Below are positions 12,625 to 24,777 of a stretch of DNA of 64,000 bases, in pieces. The notes beneath the pieces were generated by a model. That model saw only the letters and a program-made list of their open reading frames with translations. It had not been told where the DNA came from and made no database searches. The number at the start of each line of letters is the position of its first letter. The stretch's first letter is position 1. The translations under genes were made by a program, and so were the position numbers. The DNA lies in NCBI GenBank assembly GCA_963920635.1, contig OY987299.1:68368692-68432691 (forward strand). Reading direction: 5' to 3'. Origin of the DNA: Pseudeuparius sepicola (Eukaryota; Arthropoda; Insecta; Coleoptera; Anthribidae).

Positions 12625-12665
12625 TATAATATAATAACAACTATTTATTATGGGATATAGGTATA

Positions 12666-13443
12666 CAGTGTGTCCGTAAAGTAACGCATAAAATCATTAT
12701 TTCCGAAAATACATGGTTAGAAAAAATCCTCGGACACATCGATTTTGTTTCAAAAATGACATTTTGTGACATATCATCCAAATCTGTAAGGTCATTGTTG
12801 TTCCGGATATGATGTCATCGGCAATTTTTTCAAATGACAACCCCCTCCTTTTATGACGTAATTAGAAAGGCCGTCACAACCTACATTGAAATTGTAATTG
12901 AAAGATTTTGACAAATTACAAATTTTATTAAAATTATTAAATATTCAAACCTCAAAAATATTGTGTATACAAAAGCAAACCGGAACATATTGAAGAATTC
13001 GAAGAGAATGCACCAATATTTCTCCAGAAATTATAAGCAAAGTCCAACAAGAATTTGTTCACCGCTTAGCATACTGTCAGGCACAAGATGGTCTCCACTT
13101 CGAACATTTACTTCAGTATTGCAATTCAAACTAAACTATCAAATTTTGGCATCCACCTGAAATGAATAAATTTGTAAATTTTTCAAACTTCAAATATATT
13201 TTTGTAATATAACAATTTTTTTATAATTTCAATGTAGGCTGTGACGGTCTTTCTAATTACTCATAGAAGGGGGGGGGGTGCCATTTGAAAAAATTGCCGA
13301 TGACGTCATATCCGGAACAACGATGACCTCACAGATTTGAATGAAACGTCACAAAATGTCATTTTTTAAAACAAAATCGAGGATTTTTTTAACCATGTTT
13401 TTTCAGAAGTAATGATTTTATGCGTTACTTTACGGACACAGTG
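12666..13443. mobile_element. Foldback element B (CAGTGTGTCCGTAAAG ends) with transposase tail in loop
   Basis: TA|CAGTGTGTCCGTAAAGTAAC at the left and its complement plus TA at the right. The arms are about 240 bp (12666-12905 and 13215-13443); the right arm has a poly-G expansion near 13271. The loop holds the last codons of a transposase (12985-13138). Confidence 0.92.
12985..13138 (+). pseudogene. C-terminal end of a mariner-like transposase inside a foldback loop
   Basis: Reading through one frame change gives SPEIISKVQQEFVHRLAYCQ followed by a HFEHLLQ ending and a stop. This matches the typical C-terminal end (HRLxYCQxxxGxHFEHL) of one insect Tc1/mariner-like transposase lineage, different from the lineage at 13484-14224. 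Nothing upstream of about 40 codons survives, and the reading frame is shifted near 13035. The position in the loop between long inverted arms suggests the element formed by inverted duplication around a transposase 3' end. Confidence 0.6.
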
Positions 13444-13483
13444 TATATATTTAACAATTTAACAAATGAAATAAGTAACATAT

Positions 13484-14224
13484 TTACAACAAATTTTCAA
13501 CATGTCCTCCATCATTCGCTAAGCACATCTCCAGGCGTTTCTTAACATGTTGCGTTGCATTTTTTAACATGTTTCTTGTTATAGTCATACAAGCGTCCCT
13601 AATTTTTTGTTTTAATTGATTCACATTCCTCGACGGTGTTTTATAGACCTCATTTTTTAATTTCCCCCATAAGAAGTATCCTAATGGCGAAAAGTCGGGA
13701 GACTTAGGAGGCCACCTGTAGAAAATGTAAAGAATCAAATGAATTTAAGTAAAAGTATTTGTTTTGTTATGCTTTAGGATTATACCTGATTGTACTATTT
13801 GTGCCAATCCATCTATTTCTAAAATATTGTTTTAAAATTCTATTATCATCTTGCTCTAGAATAGCCATCTGTGCAATGAAATTTAATCTTTTTTCTACAT
13901 TAATGGGCTGCAACTGCTGCAAGTAATGTAGCTTGAAGTCGTGATATTTATTTTGCTTTAAAATTCTTTGGATCGTTGGAATAAGAAATCCCCACATCCC
14001 GCGTTGGTATCAGTAATTGATTTTTCTGGGTTGTTTTCAAAATAATTTAAGACGATTGCCACATTTTCATCATTTCCCGTCCTTCTCCTTATTGTTTTGC
14101 CTTTTCTAACGTTAAATGCATCTACATTATTTCTTAATGTATGTTCTAAACGCTAGAACATTTTGTAGCTAGGGGCATATCATAAACAAATAACATGTCC
14201 ACTTTTTCTTCATGACTAGCCATT
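13484..14224 (-). pseudogene. Mariner-like transposase pseudogene with one intron
   Basis: Starts with an ATG at 14224 (MASHEEKVDMLFVYDMPLA), followed by frameshifted helix-turn-helix sequence and then IQRILKQNKYHDFKLHYLQQ. After AILEQDDNRILK the protein jumps to YFRNRWIGTNSTI: the central region with the first two catalytic aspartates is deleted. An intron at 13716-13785 (GTATAATCC...TTTCTACAG, 70 nt) splits NSTIR from WPPKSPDFSPLGYFLWG, the third acidic motif, where the usual LD is LG. The end is LEMCLANDGGHVENLL. The organisation fits the native gene of the surrounding 11067-17464 element. Confidence 0.85.
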
Positions 14225-15568
14225 GCACTTAAAAAACTTTTGGGTTAATCACTGATAATTTCGAACTTGACAGTTTAAGTTAAACCAAACAAAAACAAAG
14301 AAATGTCATGGCCTATGTGATTAATATTTTAATCCTTTAATTCCCCTGTGAGGGTGTATTAGTTTGTTGATTTGCAAAAATATCCTGAACAATATACTTC
14401 TGGCTATTTAACATTAGATAAGACAAAATAATAAGGAAGCCGAGAAGTGACGAAAATGTGGCAATGGGTGTTACCTAATATCTGGGTTCGAGTAAAAAAA
14501 AAGAATGATCAAATTTATCGGTATCTTGTAGGATTGACAAAGTAATTAGACCTCTTTGTTATGCACCGACTAGCTCCTATAGGTAAAATACCTTATCGAG
14601 AAAGGTATACTTTGAAATTGAGTGCGCCATCCGTTTTTCTTTTGGTAGTGCCCAAAACAGTACAAAGAGGTATAACCCAGGTGACTGGGGTTATAAAACG
14701 GGAAATAAATATTGTTTGCCAATAACAACAAAATATGTAAATTATCAACTATAGGGTATATTCGCAGTTTGTAAACCTAGAGAACATCGGCCAAGCTACT
14801 AAGAATAAAATACAGCACACCATAAAATAGATATCTCGATAAAGCAACCAAATATCACAGATATTTAATTAGGTAAGCTACAAACAATTGCATAATAATT
14901 ATTAACAGGCAGGCTTAAAAAAACCAGAACAAAGGAATCCCCGTGTATAATATTATACCTGGTGCACATGCATAAATATGATAAAAGGTACGTAACTTGG
15001 CAAAATATAGCAGATAACTTTTATAATGGCTAATTAAGGGTGCAGAATAATTGATAAATTGACTAGTTTGTGCAGTTATCTCGCGCTTGGCCACTATGTT
15101 AAGTTAAAATAATAATAGTAATAAACTGGAGAGGACTTGCCGGTAAGTCGATTATCCACCCAGCCTGGTTGCGAGTTTTTCTTGTGATTACATAAAGTGG
15201 CTGGTAGCTGCCCAGAACGGTCGACTTCGCCCTGAGTATGGAATGTAGGTTTGTTGAAGACTGATTGTGCAATGGGGAGACAATCTAACTCTGTCGTCCG
15301 GGAAAGACGTCCGGGGCATGGAGAAAAAGGCCTAAAATGTTACTTTACTCACATTAGCGTTTAGGGCACAAAGAAGGGAATATTACTGTACTCCGAACTG
15401 ACTTACCAAGTTGGAGGTGGCCTCGTGGTGTGGAGAAGGGTGTGGTGATGGTCAAGACGAATCCATATGAAAATAAGGTGGGTCACAATATTACTCAAGA
15501 AAATTACGTAAAATACGTGACTAGCCCAAAACTAAACTATTTGGCGACTAGTAATCTTGCGGTATTGC
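14225..15568. other. Loop of the 6.4-kb foldback; possible LTR-like leader
   Basis: No gene recognised. GGTTATAAAACGGG at about 14691 resembles a TATA box, and TTTGGCGACTAGTAATC at about 15539 resembles a retroelement primer site just upstream of a short ATG frame at about 15569, so this could be the remains of an LTR leader. No second LTR was found. Confidence 0.25.
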
Positions 15569-16377
15569 TGAATGAATTCTAGAAAAATTGGCAAACTGCC
15601 CGGTGTAGAAAACGTGTCCTCTTCGACCACTCTCACCTCAACCGACCATCACCAAAAAAAAACAAAGAAGCACCTCCCCCCAAGGCGAGCCTCTCCGTGA
15701 AGGCGCCAAAATCCATGACTTAGGGACCTTTAGCAGAAACCGAATTAATGACACACTGCTCGATCAAATCGGGAACTTGACGTTTGCGACAATTGACGTG
15801 TTTGGCAAGTCGGTTCTCCGAAATATGTGGAAATTGGAAGAAAAACAACAGATAGTTGCAACAATAACAGCAACAATGATGCGGGGCCACGGAATAATAT
15901 CATAGAAGGATGCTAAGGTGAGTGCAACACTTGTAATTATTAAATATTTTATGTGTTTGTTGTCTACCCATCAAACTAATCAGTCGGTTATTTTATTTGT
16001 TTTAGGTACGGCGTGTGAGGCGAAACTACTACCTATATCTATCTATGATAGCTGGAAAACAATGGTCAGCCAGTAAATTTATTTCAATAAAGAAAGCGAA
16101 ATTCGTAAAGCCAATCGCAAATTGTCCCCGAGCCTGCAGAAAAAGGTAAACATGCGCCTACACAGTGGTCGCGCTAAGCAGTGCGAAACGGATAGAAGTA
16201 TAATGCAAGGATTTCCAGGTAAGTTAACAATTAATTTAATTAGTCATAAAAGAAAATTATTTTACTCTACTTTAGGAGGCGAAACCAATTTTATGAAAAC
16301 ATTAGCGGACAATAGGAAAGCCAACATGAATTTAAAGCATTACCAAATTAAATGCAATAAAGTTATAGCAAAATAAA
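15569..16377 (+). pseudogene. Unrecognised spliced transcript remnant
   Basis: Three open segments are separated by good splice sites: donor AAG|GTGAGT at 15918 to acceptor TTTTAG at 16005, and donor CCAG|GTAAGT at 16219 to acceptor CTTTAG at 16275. The last junction keeps the frame, giving MQGFPG joined to GETNFMKTLADNRKANMNLK and a stop at 16374, with AATAAA overlapping the end. The first segment has DTLLDQIGNLTFATIDVFGK in one frame, but stops and a frame change (about 15660, 16074) interrupt it. I recognise no family. Its place in the foldback loop suggests captured genomic DNA that kept its introns, or a degraded retroelement. Confidence 0.35.
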
Positions 16378-16589
16378 TAAAGGCATTTGAAGAAGAAATG
16401 TAAGTGTTCTATTGTGAAAAAAAAGGTAATTTCTTTTTTTCTTTCCCTTTATCCGCTTGAAACTTTTTGAACCGTAACATGGGGTTAAATTATGCAACGG
16501 AGGATTTAATATTCAATGACCCAAAAATTTTTAAACCAAATTAAGTGTCACAATGTTTAGCTACATTATATACAACAACTGTAGCCCAT

Positions 16590-16745
16590 TAATAGTGGAG
16601 AAAAAAGTTAGGGACGCTTGTATTAAAAAATGGAACCCAACATTTTAAGAAACGCCTAGAGATGTGCTTAGCGAATGATGGAGGTCACGTTGAAAATTTG
16701 TTGTAAATATGTTACTTATTTAATTAGTTAACTAGTTATACAGAG
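16590..16745 (+). pseudogene. Inverted second copy of transposase 3' end
   Basis: Reads in plus orientation RLEMCLANDGGHVENLL then a stop, near-identical to the end of the minus-strand gene at 13484-14224, followed by the same 3' sequence (GTAAATATGTTACTTATTT). It is the inner end of the right arm of the 11067-17464 foldback. Confidence 0.85.
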
Positions 16746-17466
16746 CCGAAGACCCTGTGTAATTTGCTGAAACTATCTGACTACGTGGATGGATAAAGCT
16801 CCTCAATGCCATCAATTTTCAATATAAAAGTTTTCCTCTGTCTCTTAAAATAAACATTCCACGGCTATTAATAGTTTTGCTCAATTTAAGGTTTTTTTAA
16901 TATTGCGCGACAAGTTGGCCATGGATGCCGATTTATTTTGCAGCACCACTTAGCTGTCCAAAATTGCAACATTTTTGTTTCTTACGCTTTTTTTGTAGGG
17001 CGCAAAATAAGCGAGAAAATCGCAGTGGTAGACCTAAAAAAACATATATATCCTATAATAAATAGTTGTTAGTATATTATATTGTTTGCTTTACGTCAAT
17101 ATATGGAAAACAAATGACAGTCGCTCGTGCTCGTCGCCCACTTCATGGGAGAGTCAAGTCAATTAATTTCTTTAATTTTCTGTATATCGTTGCCTGTAAA
17201 TTATAAACGAAAAAACCCAACAAAACGTTCAAGACAAAAGTTACTTAGAAAGAATAGAGCTACCTAAATATCAAGTAAAAAAGGTATGTTCGTTACAAAA
17301 AAAATATACCGGACGTCGCGACGCCGAGCGTCGTTTGTCAAAAATTTTAAATTTAGTTGCGATCTAATCTTTATTTGGGCCCCTTTAACGCCACGGACGC
17401 AGATTTTTTTTTCGCTTTTCGTTTGCCCATAATTGGCCTGGGGTGCCAAATTTGAATGACCCTGTA

Positions 17467-17884
17467 CAGCACGTACGTGGCGATTCAACATTTTGACCCA
17501 TAAAATGGCTTTTTTCGATCTGTAGCGAGCCACACGCATAATTTTAAACTTTTGGTCAATGCAAATTTTAATCTAAGTAATGACTCACATTTTGAGACAA
17601 AAATTATTTAAAAATATTTATCACAATGGCCGTCATTAGCATTTGCGCAAAAAGCCTAATGACAGCCATTGAATCTTAAAGGTGGGAGACAGCTACATTG
17701 TTTAAACGAAATACTAAAAATAAAGTAACAACTAAAAGAGACATAAAACCTTACAAAGATAATTTTGGGACAATTATTTTGAAATGTGCATAAATGTAGG
17801 GCCTGAAACTAATTATTTATTTTAACGGGACTTTGTATTCGGTTGACTAAACTCAATATTTGTCAATTACGATCTTTGCCTTTT
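17467..17884. other. Unassigned stretch
   Basis: A short inverted motif (ATGGC.GTCATTAG ... CTAATGACAGCCAT) lies at about 17627-17670. No gene recognised. Confidence 0.3.
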
Positions 17885-18115
17885 ACGAAATAGATATTTA
17901 TGTCCAAGGCACTGAAGTTCAACTTTTTATGGCTCATGTGGAATTTAGTTGCTGAGGCCTCTGGCCGAGGCAAATAAACCACATGTTTACATCTCGCCAA
18001 GGCCTACTTATTGAAAAAATCGTACAATAATGGACTATTTCAGTGACGATTTCTGAGCTTTTAATTATGATTTTGAGACACTTCACTGCCGATTTCATGA
18101 AAAATTTGTTATTCA
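17885..18115 (+). repeat. Dispersed repeat, related to 40551-41135
   Basis: Contains CAAGGCACTGAAGTTCAAC, AGGCCTCTGGCCGA, TTTACATCTCGCCAAGGC and GATTTCTGAGCTTTTAAT in the same order as the target-duplicated element at 40551-41135, but without the about 390 bp that sits in the middle of that copy. Confidence 0.8.
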
Positions 18116-18313
18116 TGTACAGACGATCTACCGGGTTGAATTTGACCAAGATACCAAGCCACTTCTAATTTTTCTACAACTAACTAAGTTGGCTGTACAG
18201 AAAGGTTTCGTTTTAATGTGAAATTTTTCGATACCCAAGAAAATTTATTAAATCTTGTGGTGAGGTGACTTTGCTAATAATTGTATCTATTGGATAAAAT
18301 TTCACAAAACATA

Positions 18314-20814
18314 CAGGGTGTCTACTTGTAAGTGTATACAAATCGATAAAAAATGTATTGTGTGAGATATTTTCAAAAACCTTTTTTTGTTTGAAAGGCC
18401 CTCAAAAACCGCTTCTTTTGACCTTCCTGCCATTTTCAAAATGCAAATCCAGGGCTGGCTGCGATTTTTTTTATACCCCCGATTTTCGCGAAAACCTTTT
18501 AGCAATTTTTTTATTTAAAATCTGACCCCACAGCGTTAATCAGAACACCCCAAAACCCCTATATACCAAATTTGAATAAAAAATATACAGGGAGTTCCAT
18601 TATGCAGGGTGTCAAAGTTGAGCAAAATAGGAATTTTAAAGGCATCTGCCAAGTCAAGTATGCCATGAAATCCCCTCAAAACAGTTGAATGGTCAACAGG
18701 TACCACTCAAGTTGTTGGTGTGCAAAGGTCCAATACGAAATATACAGAGTGCTCTTATCTGTGCCATCTCAAATTACTGAATTTTTTGTAACTTTATACG
18801 GGTCAAAAATCGAGTATATCAAAACCGCTTCACATACTACAAACGAACTAAATCTAAAAAATACAGAAGCCTGCCAGTCAGTAAGTCCATATCAGTTAAG
18901 GTGGTTGGTGTGTCACAAAAGGAAACGCACAGAAAATGTATCATCTTAGACAGTGACTTTGTTGAGAATGGCCCAATAATTTAAATTGTTTTTATTTGTT
19001 GGTTGGCATTTTGTAAAGAAATAAATAATTACTTTTGTGTTTATTAATATTTTTTCAATGATTCCAGAGCACTCCTGATCAGTATAAAGTTTACCTAATA
19101 AAAATTCAGAATTTTGAGATGGCTCAGAGAAATATACCATGTATATTTTTGTAGTAAATCTTTTCACACCAACATTTTGAGTGGTCCTGTTGACCATGCA
19201 ACTGTTTTGAAGGGATTCCATGTAGGCCAGGGAAAATAGAATTTGACCTAGAAAAAAATATTGACTGTAATTTTGTTTTACCATATCAAAGTTATAAGTA
19301 AATACGTTGGTAGAAACAAAAAATTAAACATTTTGAAAAAACGGAACCTTGAGTTACCTCAAAAAACACCTATTTTTCGTTAGAAATTTCGAACAAAAAT
19401 GTTAACTGGATTTTTTTAGACTCTTTAGGTAAAAAAACTTCCCTTGCTAACATATATTAAGAAATTAAACATTTTAAGAATATGGAAGTAATTTAGATCG
19501 ACAAAGAGGGATAAAAATCGGACAATTTTCTATTTCGGCAAAAGCAAAAATATTAACTACGTTTTTATTGCAGATGCTCATTCCCTTTTATAAATAGAAT
19601 GTAACTTATACAAAATTAAACATTTATCTGAGCCGCATGTACGTCAGCTGTCACTTCTCATTGGTATAGAATAGGCAAAAATATAGTTTTTTTTGTTTAA
19701 CTTTTTACAATATAACTATATTGAATCATATATAGCGAAATTAAACATTTATTTACGGCGCATATAGGTCAACTGTCACTTGTCATTTCTTTAGGAAAGC
19801 AAAAATATTAACTGTTTTTTGTTTAACTTTTTACAATATAACTATATTAAATCACATATAGCGAAATTAAACATTTATTTACGGCGCATGTAGGTCAACT
19901 GTCATTTGTCATTTCAAAATACTTCCGTTACCAATTTTTGTTTAATTTCAAAAAATTTAACAAGACTTAGTATCCACTTACAAAGTTTAACAAAAATCAG
20001 CCAGTTAATAATTTTGCTCTCAAAGACAGCTTCAAATTTCTTTAAAATGCGATTTCCGGCGAAACAATATGTTTAATTTCAGAGCAAACTGTTAATACTT
20101 GCTTTTTAAGGTAATTATAAATAATAAAAACGCAGTTAATATTTTTGCCCAACAAAATATTACGCAATATGTCATTTTTACATCATTCGGATACTTGCGC
20201 AAACGTAATCTGTTTAATTTATCAATCTCAACTTTATATACCTTAGTTACTAATAAATGCAGCTTAAAATTCGAAGTTAATATTTATGGCGTCTTTATTA
20301 CAAGAAAATGTATTTTTCAAAAAACGCCCACACGTGTATATTTTGTATAAAAAACAATTCTGGCGTTCATTTATTACCAATATTTTGTGATGGCATTATA
20401 AAAATGCGGTTATGAATTTTGTCTAGGTTTCGTTATTTTTTACTGTAATTTCCCTGGCCTAATGGCACACTTGGCTCGCCAGATGTCTTTAAAATTCCTA
20501 TTTTGCTCATTTTTAACACGGTGTAGAACCGAACACCCTATACATTTTTTGTTCAAATTTAGCATATGGGGGTTTTGGGGTGTCCTGATTAACGCTGTTG
20601 TGTCAGATTTTAAATAAAAAAATCGCTAAAAGGTTTTTGTGAAAATCGGGGTATAAAAAAAAATCGTAGCTGTTCCTGGATTTGCATTTTGACAAAAGTA
20701 AAAACGTCAAAAGAAGCGTTTTTTGAAGACCTTTCGAACAAAAAAAGGTTTTTGAAAATACCTCACAAAATAAATTTTTTATTGATTTGTATACACTTAA
20801 AAGTAGACACCCTG
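18314..20814. mobile_element. Foldback element C (CAGGGTGTCTACTT ends)
   Basis: Left TA|CAGGGTGTCTACTTGTAAGT; right CTTAAAAGTAGACACCCTG|TA. The arms (18314-18670 and about 20440-20814) share GGTTTTGGGGTG, CGCTAAAAGG and the rest in inverse order. A smaller palindrome (about 18675-19225, arms with AACAGTTG...TCAACAGG, centre near 18940) interrupts the left arm: the arm resumes at GGCCAGGGAAA. The loop contains a tandem repeat (19612-19918). Open frames here are by-products. Confidence 0.85.
19612..19918 (+). repeat. About 125-bp tandem repeat, 2.5 copies
   Basis: Units beginning AAATTAAACATTTA start at about 19614, 19738 and 19864; each contains GGCGCAT.TAGGTCAACTGTCA (the first copy is diverged) and TTTACAATATAACTATATT. 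Confidence 0.85.
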
Positions 20815-20829
20815 TATAGGTAAATGCAT

Positions 20830-21483
20830 TATTTTTCAATTGAAGTGCTTGCACTTATAAAAATTCATTGCTTATTTTATTTTCAATCATTTCTACGCTC
20901 AAAATGCTACCTGTTATTTTTGAAGATATGCAAAATCGCAATATGAGTAAAAACATGTGTTTTCGAATATCAGAGAGCACATCATTTTTTTACAGATTCT
21001 GCCCAGGTAAAAAATACTTTCTCTTAAATTTAATGCTTGCTGTGGGCACTAAACATTTCAAACACATTTCATTCTGATACTTGATCGGCCAGGTTTTTTT
21101 GCAGCCAGCTCTCAATTTATATTATTTACAGGGTGTTACAAATTCCATGCATTATCATGGCTATCTCGGTAACTATAATATATTCAGGGTTGGTTCAATG
21201 GAGGCAAAGTTTCGCATTTTAATGTTGAAATCAAAAGTTATAGCAAAGAAATAATAATAATGCCTAGTCTCTTGTTTAAATTTTTGAGTTTATTACAAAG
21301 CAAAAAATGTATTATTTTCAGAAGTTTTAACCAATTTCATTTGTTAGAATGTTATAATTAAAAACTTGTTTTTAATTACCGACACAAAAAAGTGAAAAAT
21401 TCTAGTAAGAAGTTTTGGGTCATTAATAAGTAAAATGTCGATCATGGACTGCCCTATTACTTATTTGGAAAAAAATTGGTGGG
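20830..21483. other. Unassigned; solitary element end
   Basis: CAGGGTGTTACAAATTCC at 21129 is a foldback-family end motif without a visible partner. An open frame at 20868-21077 has no recognisable features. Confidence 0.3.
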
Positions 21484-21597
21484 TTGAATATTGCATGCTG
21501 TATCAACATTGTTTAATTCCAAAATTTACTTTACAGAATATTTTCTAGTTCCTTCGATATTGCTCAATAAATACCTATTTCCAATATACAATGTGTA

Positions 21598-22335
21598 GTG
21601 TGTCCCAATTTGATACTGGACACCTCAGAAATATATGAAGGGCAAGGAAAACAAATGGTATCTATTTTTTTATTGGCAGTCCCAAGGGAGAATATCTCAT
21701 AGGCGGTGATATTTGGATGGGGTAATTATTTCATGGCCTGCTAGGTTTTTTTAAAACAGCAAATTTTCAACAAAACCCCATTAGGGATTTTTTTACGACA
21801 AAATTTTATTAAGAAAACTTGTTCACAATGAAAAACTGAGTGGATTCGCAAAATTTCAAAAGTTTAGGCCTACTTTGATTTTTAGATATATCTCCCACTT
21901 TTTTCTTAAAAAAGTGTCCTTTCTAGAGCTTTCACGTCAAAATTTTATTTTTTCACGATAATCAAGTTTTCTTAATAATATTTTGACGTAGAAGCTCCAG
22001 AAAGGACACATTTCTAAGAAAAAAGTGGAAGAAAAGGCCGAAAAAGCTAAAAATGAAAGTAGGCCCAGACTTTTGAAATTTTGCAAATCTACTGAGTTTT
22101 TTATTCTGAACAAGTTTTCTTAATAACATTTTGTCGTAAAAAAATCCCTAATAGGGTTTCTTGAAAATTTGCTATTTTAAAAAATCCTAGCAGGCCATGA
22201 AATAATTGCCCCATCCAAATACCACCGCCTACGAGATACTCTCCCTTGGCACCACCAACAAAAAAATAGAGACCATTTGTTTTCCTCGCCCTTCATTTAT
22301 TTCTGAGGTGTCCAGTATCAAATTGGGACACACTG
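21598..22335. mobile_element. Foldback element D (CAGTGTGTCCCAATTT ends)
   Basis: The right end is CACTG|TA; the left end has lost two bases (TA|GTGTGTCCCAATTTG). Arms of about 365 bp meet near 21966. It interrupts the left arm of the giant foldback; the right arm at about 27915-27935 shows the uninterrupted site. Its core (TTACGACAAAAT.TTATTAAG) is shared with foldback E at 46295-47130. Confidence 0.9.
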
Positions 22336-24196
22336 TATTTCTAGATATTTTAACTTTTTGATTTATTTGATTTAAAATCGGCCTAAAATATGCTCAGGCG
22401 GCCATGACAATAATTGATAATCCATTGTCAAAAGTGAAAATATTTGGAAATCTCTTGGACATAGGTGTAGGACGTCCTTGATAAAAATGTACATAATACA
22501 AAGTACATACTTAAAGGAAAAAATAAAATAAAAACATGGGACATGCCATTTGGAAAAAAATGAGTTTTAACTGATTGAAGTTTTCCATTTTAAGATTCTT
22601 GTTGTAAGTACCCTGTAAAATGCTGGTAGACTTGGGGAGCAGATATAAGAAATGACTGTAGACTGTTTTTCAGACAAAAATTTGATTCTGTGGCTATAAT
22701 TAAAAAAAAAACAATGTTAAATGGTATTTGAAAATAGCAATTTTTATATAAAGTAAGTAAGAAATATCTCGATGATACAGGTTTCTAAAATATGTGCCCG
22801 TTAAACCTCGCATTAAACTCCCAGAAAAATTCCCTAAAATATTTACCATTTTCTTCAAAGTCAAAAAACAAAATGTTGTCAGAGTTTTATGTGGTTACCC
22901 CTGTTCATACTTATCAGGCCGTTTTTCTAAAGAACCCTGAACATAAATATTTTTTAATTAATTGAGTTACATGTTTTTCAGTTTCTGGTTCAAAATATTG
23001 CCCAAGAATACATAATTGGGACCCTTCTGTATAAAATTTTATTTACGTGGGTATGAAGAGGTGCATCTTGCGCCAAAAATACTTAAGAATTATTGATAAA
23101 AGGCATTTTCAATATATGGTTTCCTTGGTATTATGTAGGTATTACTTATTTCCCAAAGTCCTCTACACATAGCTTAATTTAAACTAAGAAAATATTACTT
23201 ATTTTATAGACTTACCATTAGAATATACAGAGTGAGTCAGAATCTATAGTAAATACTTTAAAGGGATGTTCGGCAGGTGGTTTTAAGGGGGGTTTTTCAT
23301 ATAAAATTTTTTGATTTGGGCTTTCTTTGCCAAGTTATTCGGGTCTACAGGGTGACCCAAAAGTATTTCTTTATTTATATCTCAATAAGGGCGCTACATA
23401 AAAATTTGAAATTTGGTATGTGTTATCTACTTATTGGAAGACGCCTTAGGGTAGTTTATTCATTTACACACTACCCTAAAAAAGGGTAAAAACTAACAAC
23501 CCTTATTAATTTTTTTGCTCGAACTTTTTTGTGGGTCATTTTTACGTATAACAAAAATATGATTTGTGTAGCCCTTTTATATAAGAAACTTTTTTCCCTC
23601 TACATTTTTTTCTCGAAAACACTATGTTTTTCCTACAAAAATATAATTTCATGCCAAATACCAGAAAATCAAGAACTTATGGGGCCATATGAAAAATGTG
23701 GTTTATTCCACAGAAGTAAACATGATAGACAAATTACGTAATAGACTTGTTGACATTGCTACCAAGATAAAAAAAATTCAGTGCAAACATTGCAAGGAAT
23801 TAATTTTAATTTTATATCAAACGGTTACAGACTTGTGAGAGATGTCATGGATACCATTTTGAGCATCTACTGTAACATCTTTTTTTATCCTAAATAGTAG
23901 AGCGAAATCGTTCTCGAAAAAAAATTTTTGAGGGAAGAACTAGATCAGATCCCATAGGTGTCGTTAAGTACATCACTCTGCATACGAAATGAGGATTTAC
24001 GAAATTTTTTTTGTGGTCGAGACATTTTTTATTTCGAAAAACTGTCGAAATTGGCAATTTTCGGAAATTGTGTTTTTTTACGTTTCCATCGTCATATCTT
24101 TGAGAGTAGTGGAGCTATCGACTCGATTCTTTTTTAAATTGACGCTAACATATAAGGGCTTACAACGAATGCCACCGTTGTTGCCCAATATTGTTT

Positions 24197-24316
24197 ATTG
24201 CCGCAAATGGCAACGAAGACAAAATAATAGTAATTGCCCCCCTCCCCCGCACAAGCATTCATTTACTTCTGGGGTACTCCTAGTTTGGAGTATTGTGAGG
24301 GTGAGAATTATTATAA
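24197..24316 (+). repeat. Short interspersed element, copy 2, with empty site
   Basis: Sits between AATATTGTTTATT and ACCACTTTAAATAGCAAC, which are adjacent in the opposite arm of the palindrome (about 27205-27235). Starts GCCGCAAATGGC, has a poly-C tract and ends around the ACTCCTAGTTTGGAGT hairpin. Second copy at 9665-9800. No polymerase III boxes recognised. Confidence 0.75.
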
Positions 24317-24777
24317 CCACTTTAAATAGCAACAAAATTGCAAGGTTATAAAAAGTGTAATGACATTTTCACTAAGCGAGAAACTTTTTTATTTGTAGAA
24401 ATTTTTATGTACATGCTGCGAGGGAAATGTGCCCAAAACATGAAAGAAGTTTTTGGTAAAAAAAATTACCTATGGCATCTATAGTTTTTGAACTGCGAAT
24501 TTTTTTTGTGGCGCGCGCTACTCACGTGGAACGCAAAATTAATCCCTTGCGTGAGAATATCCACGCGTGGCAGGCATGTCTTAACAACTAATGCGTAGTT
24601 TACATGCGCAAGTGAAAATATCACAAGTATAAATATCTTAGAGTACTTCCTAATAGTTTGCCAATGTAAACCCTCTAACTCTGCCATATGTAAACGATCT
24701 CTAAAAGAGTAGGTACGTCTCTGGGAGCGTTTACATAAACTATTTGGAAGTACTCTCAGATATAGGAGTTGTGATAG

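Larger units (their letters stand above)
11067..17464. mobile_element. 6.4-kb foldback element with mariner-like transposase remnant
   Basis: Ends TA|CAGGGTCATTCAAA at 11067 and TTTGAATGACCCTG|TA at 17464. About 400 bp of each end (11067-11456 and 17060-17464) are near-identical inverted copies. The inverted arms continue inward after nested insertions: the 3' end of the transposase (13446-13620) is repeated inverted at 16590-16745. The left arm carries foldbacks A2 (11458-12624) and B (12666-13443); the right arm carries the 16947-17070 repeat. The arm empty site at about 17077 (CAAACAATATAATATA) matches the A2 flanks joined with one TA, so A2 inserted after the arms formed. Confidence 0.85.

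Noticed and set aside
11067..17464. Polinton/Maverick because of about 400-bp inverted ends
   Set aside because: No polymerase B, integrase, protease or capsid gene; it has a mariner-like transposase and TA flanks instead.
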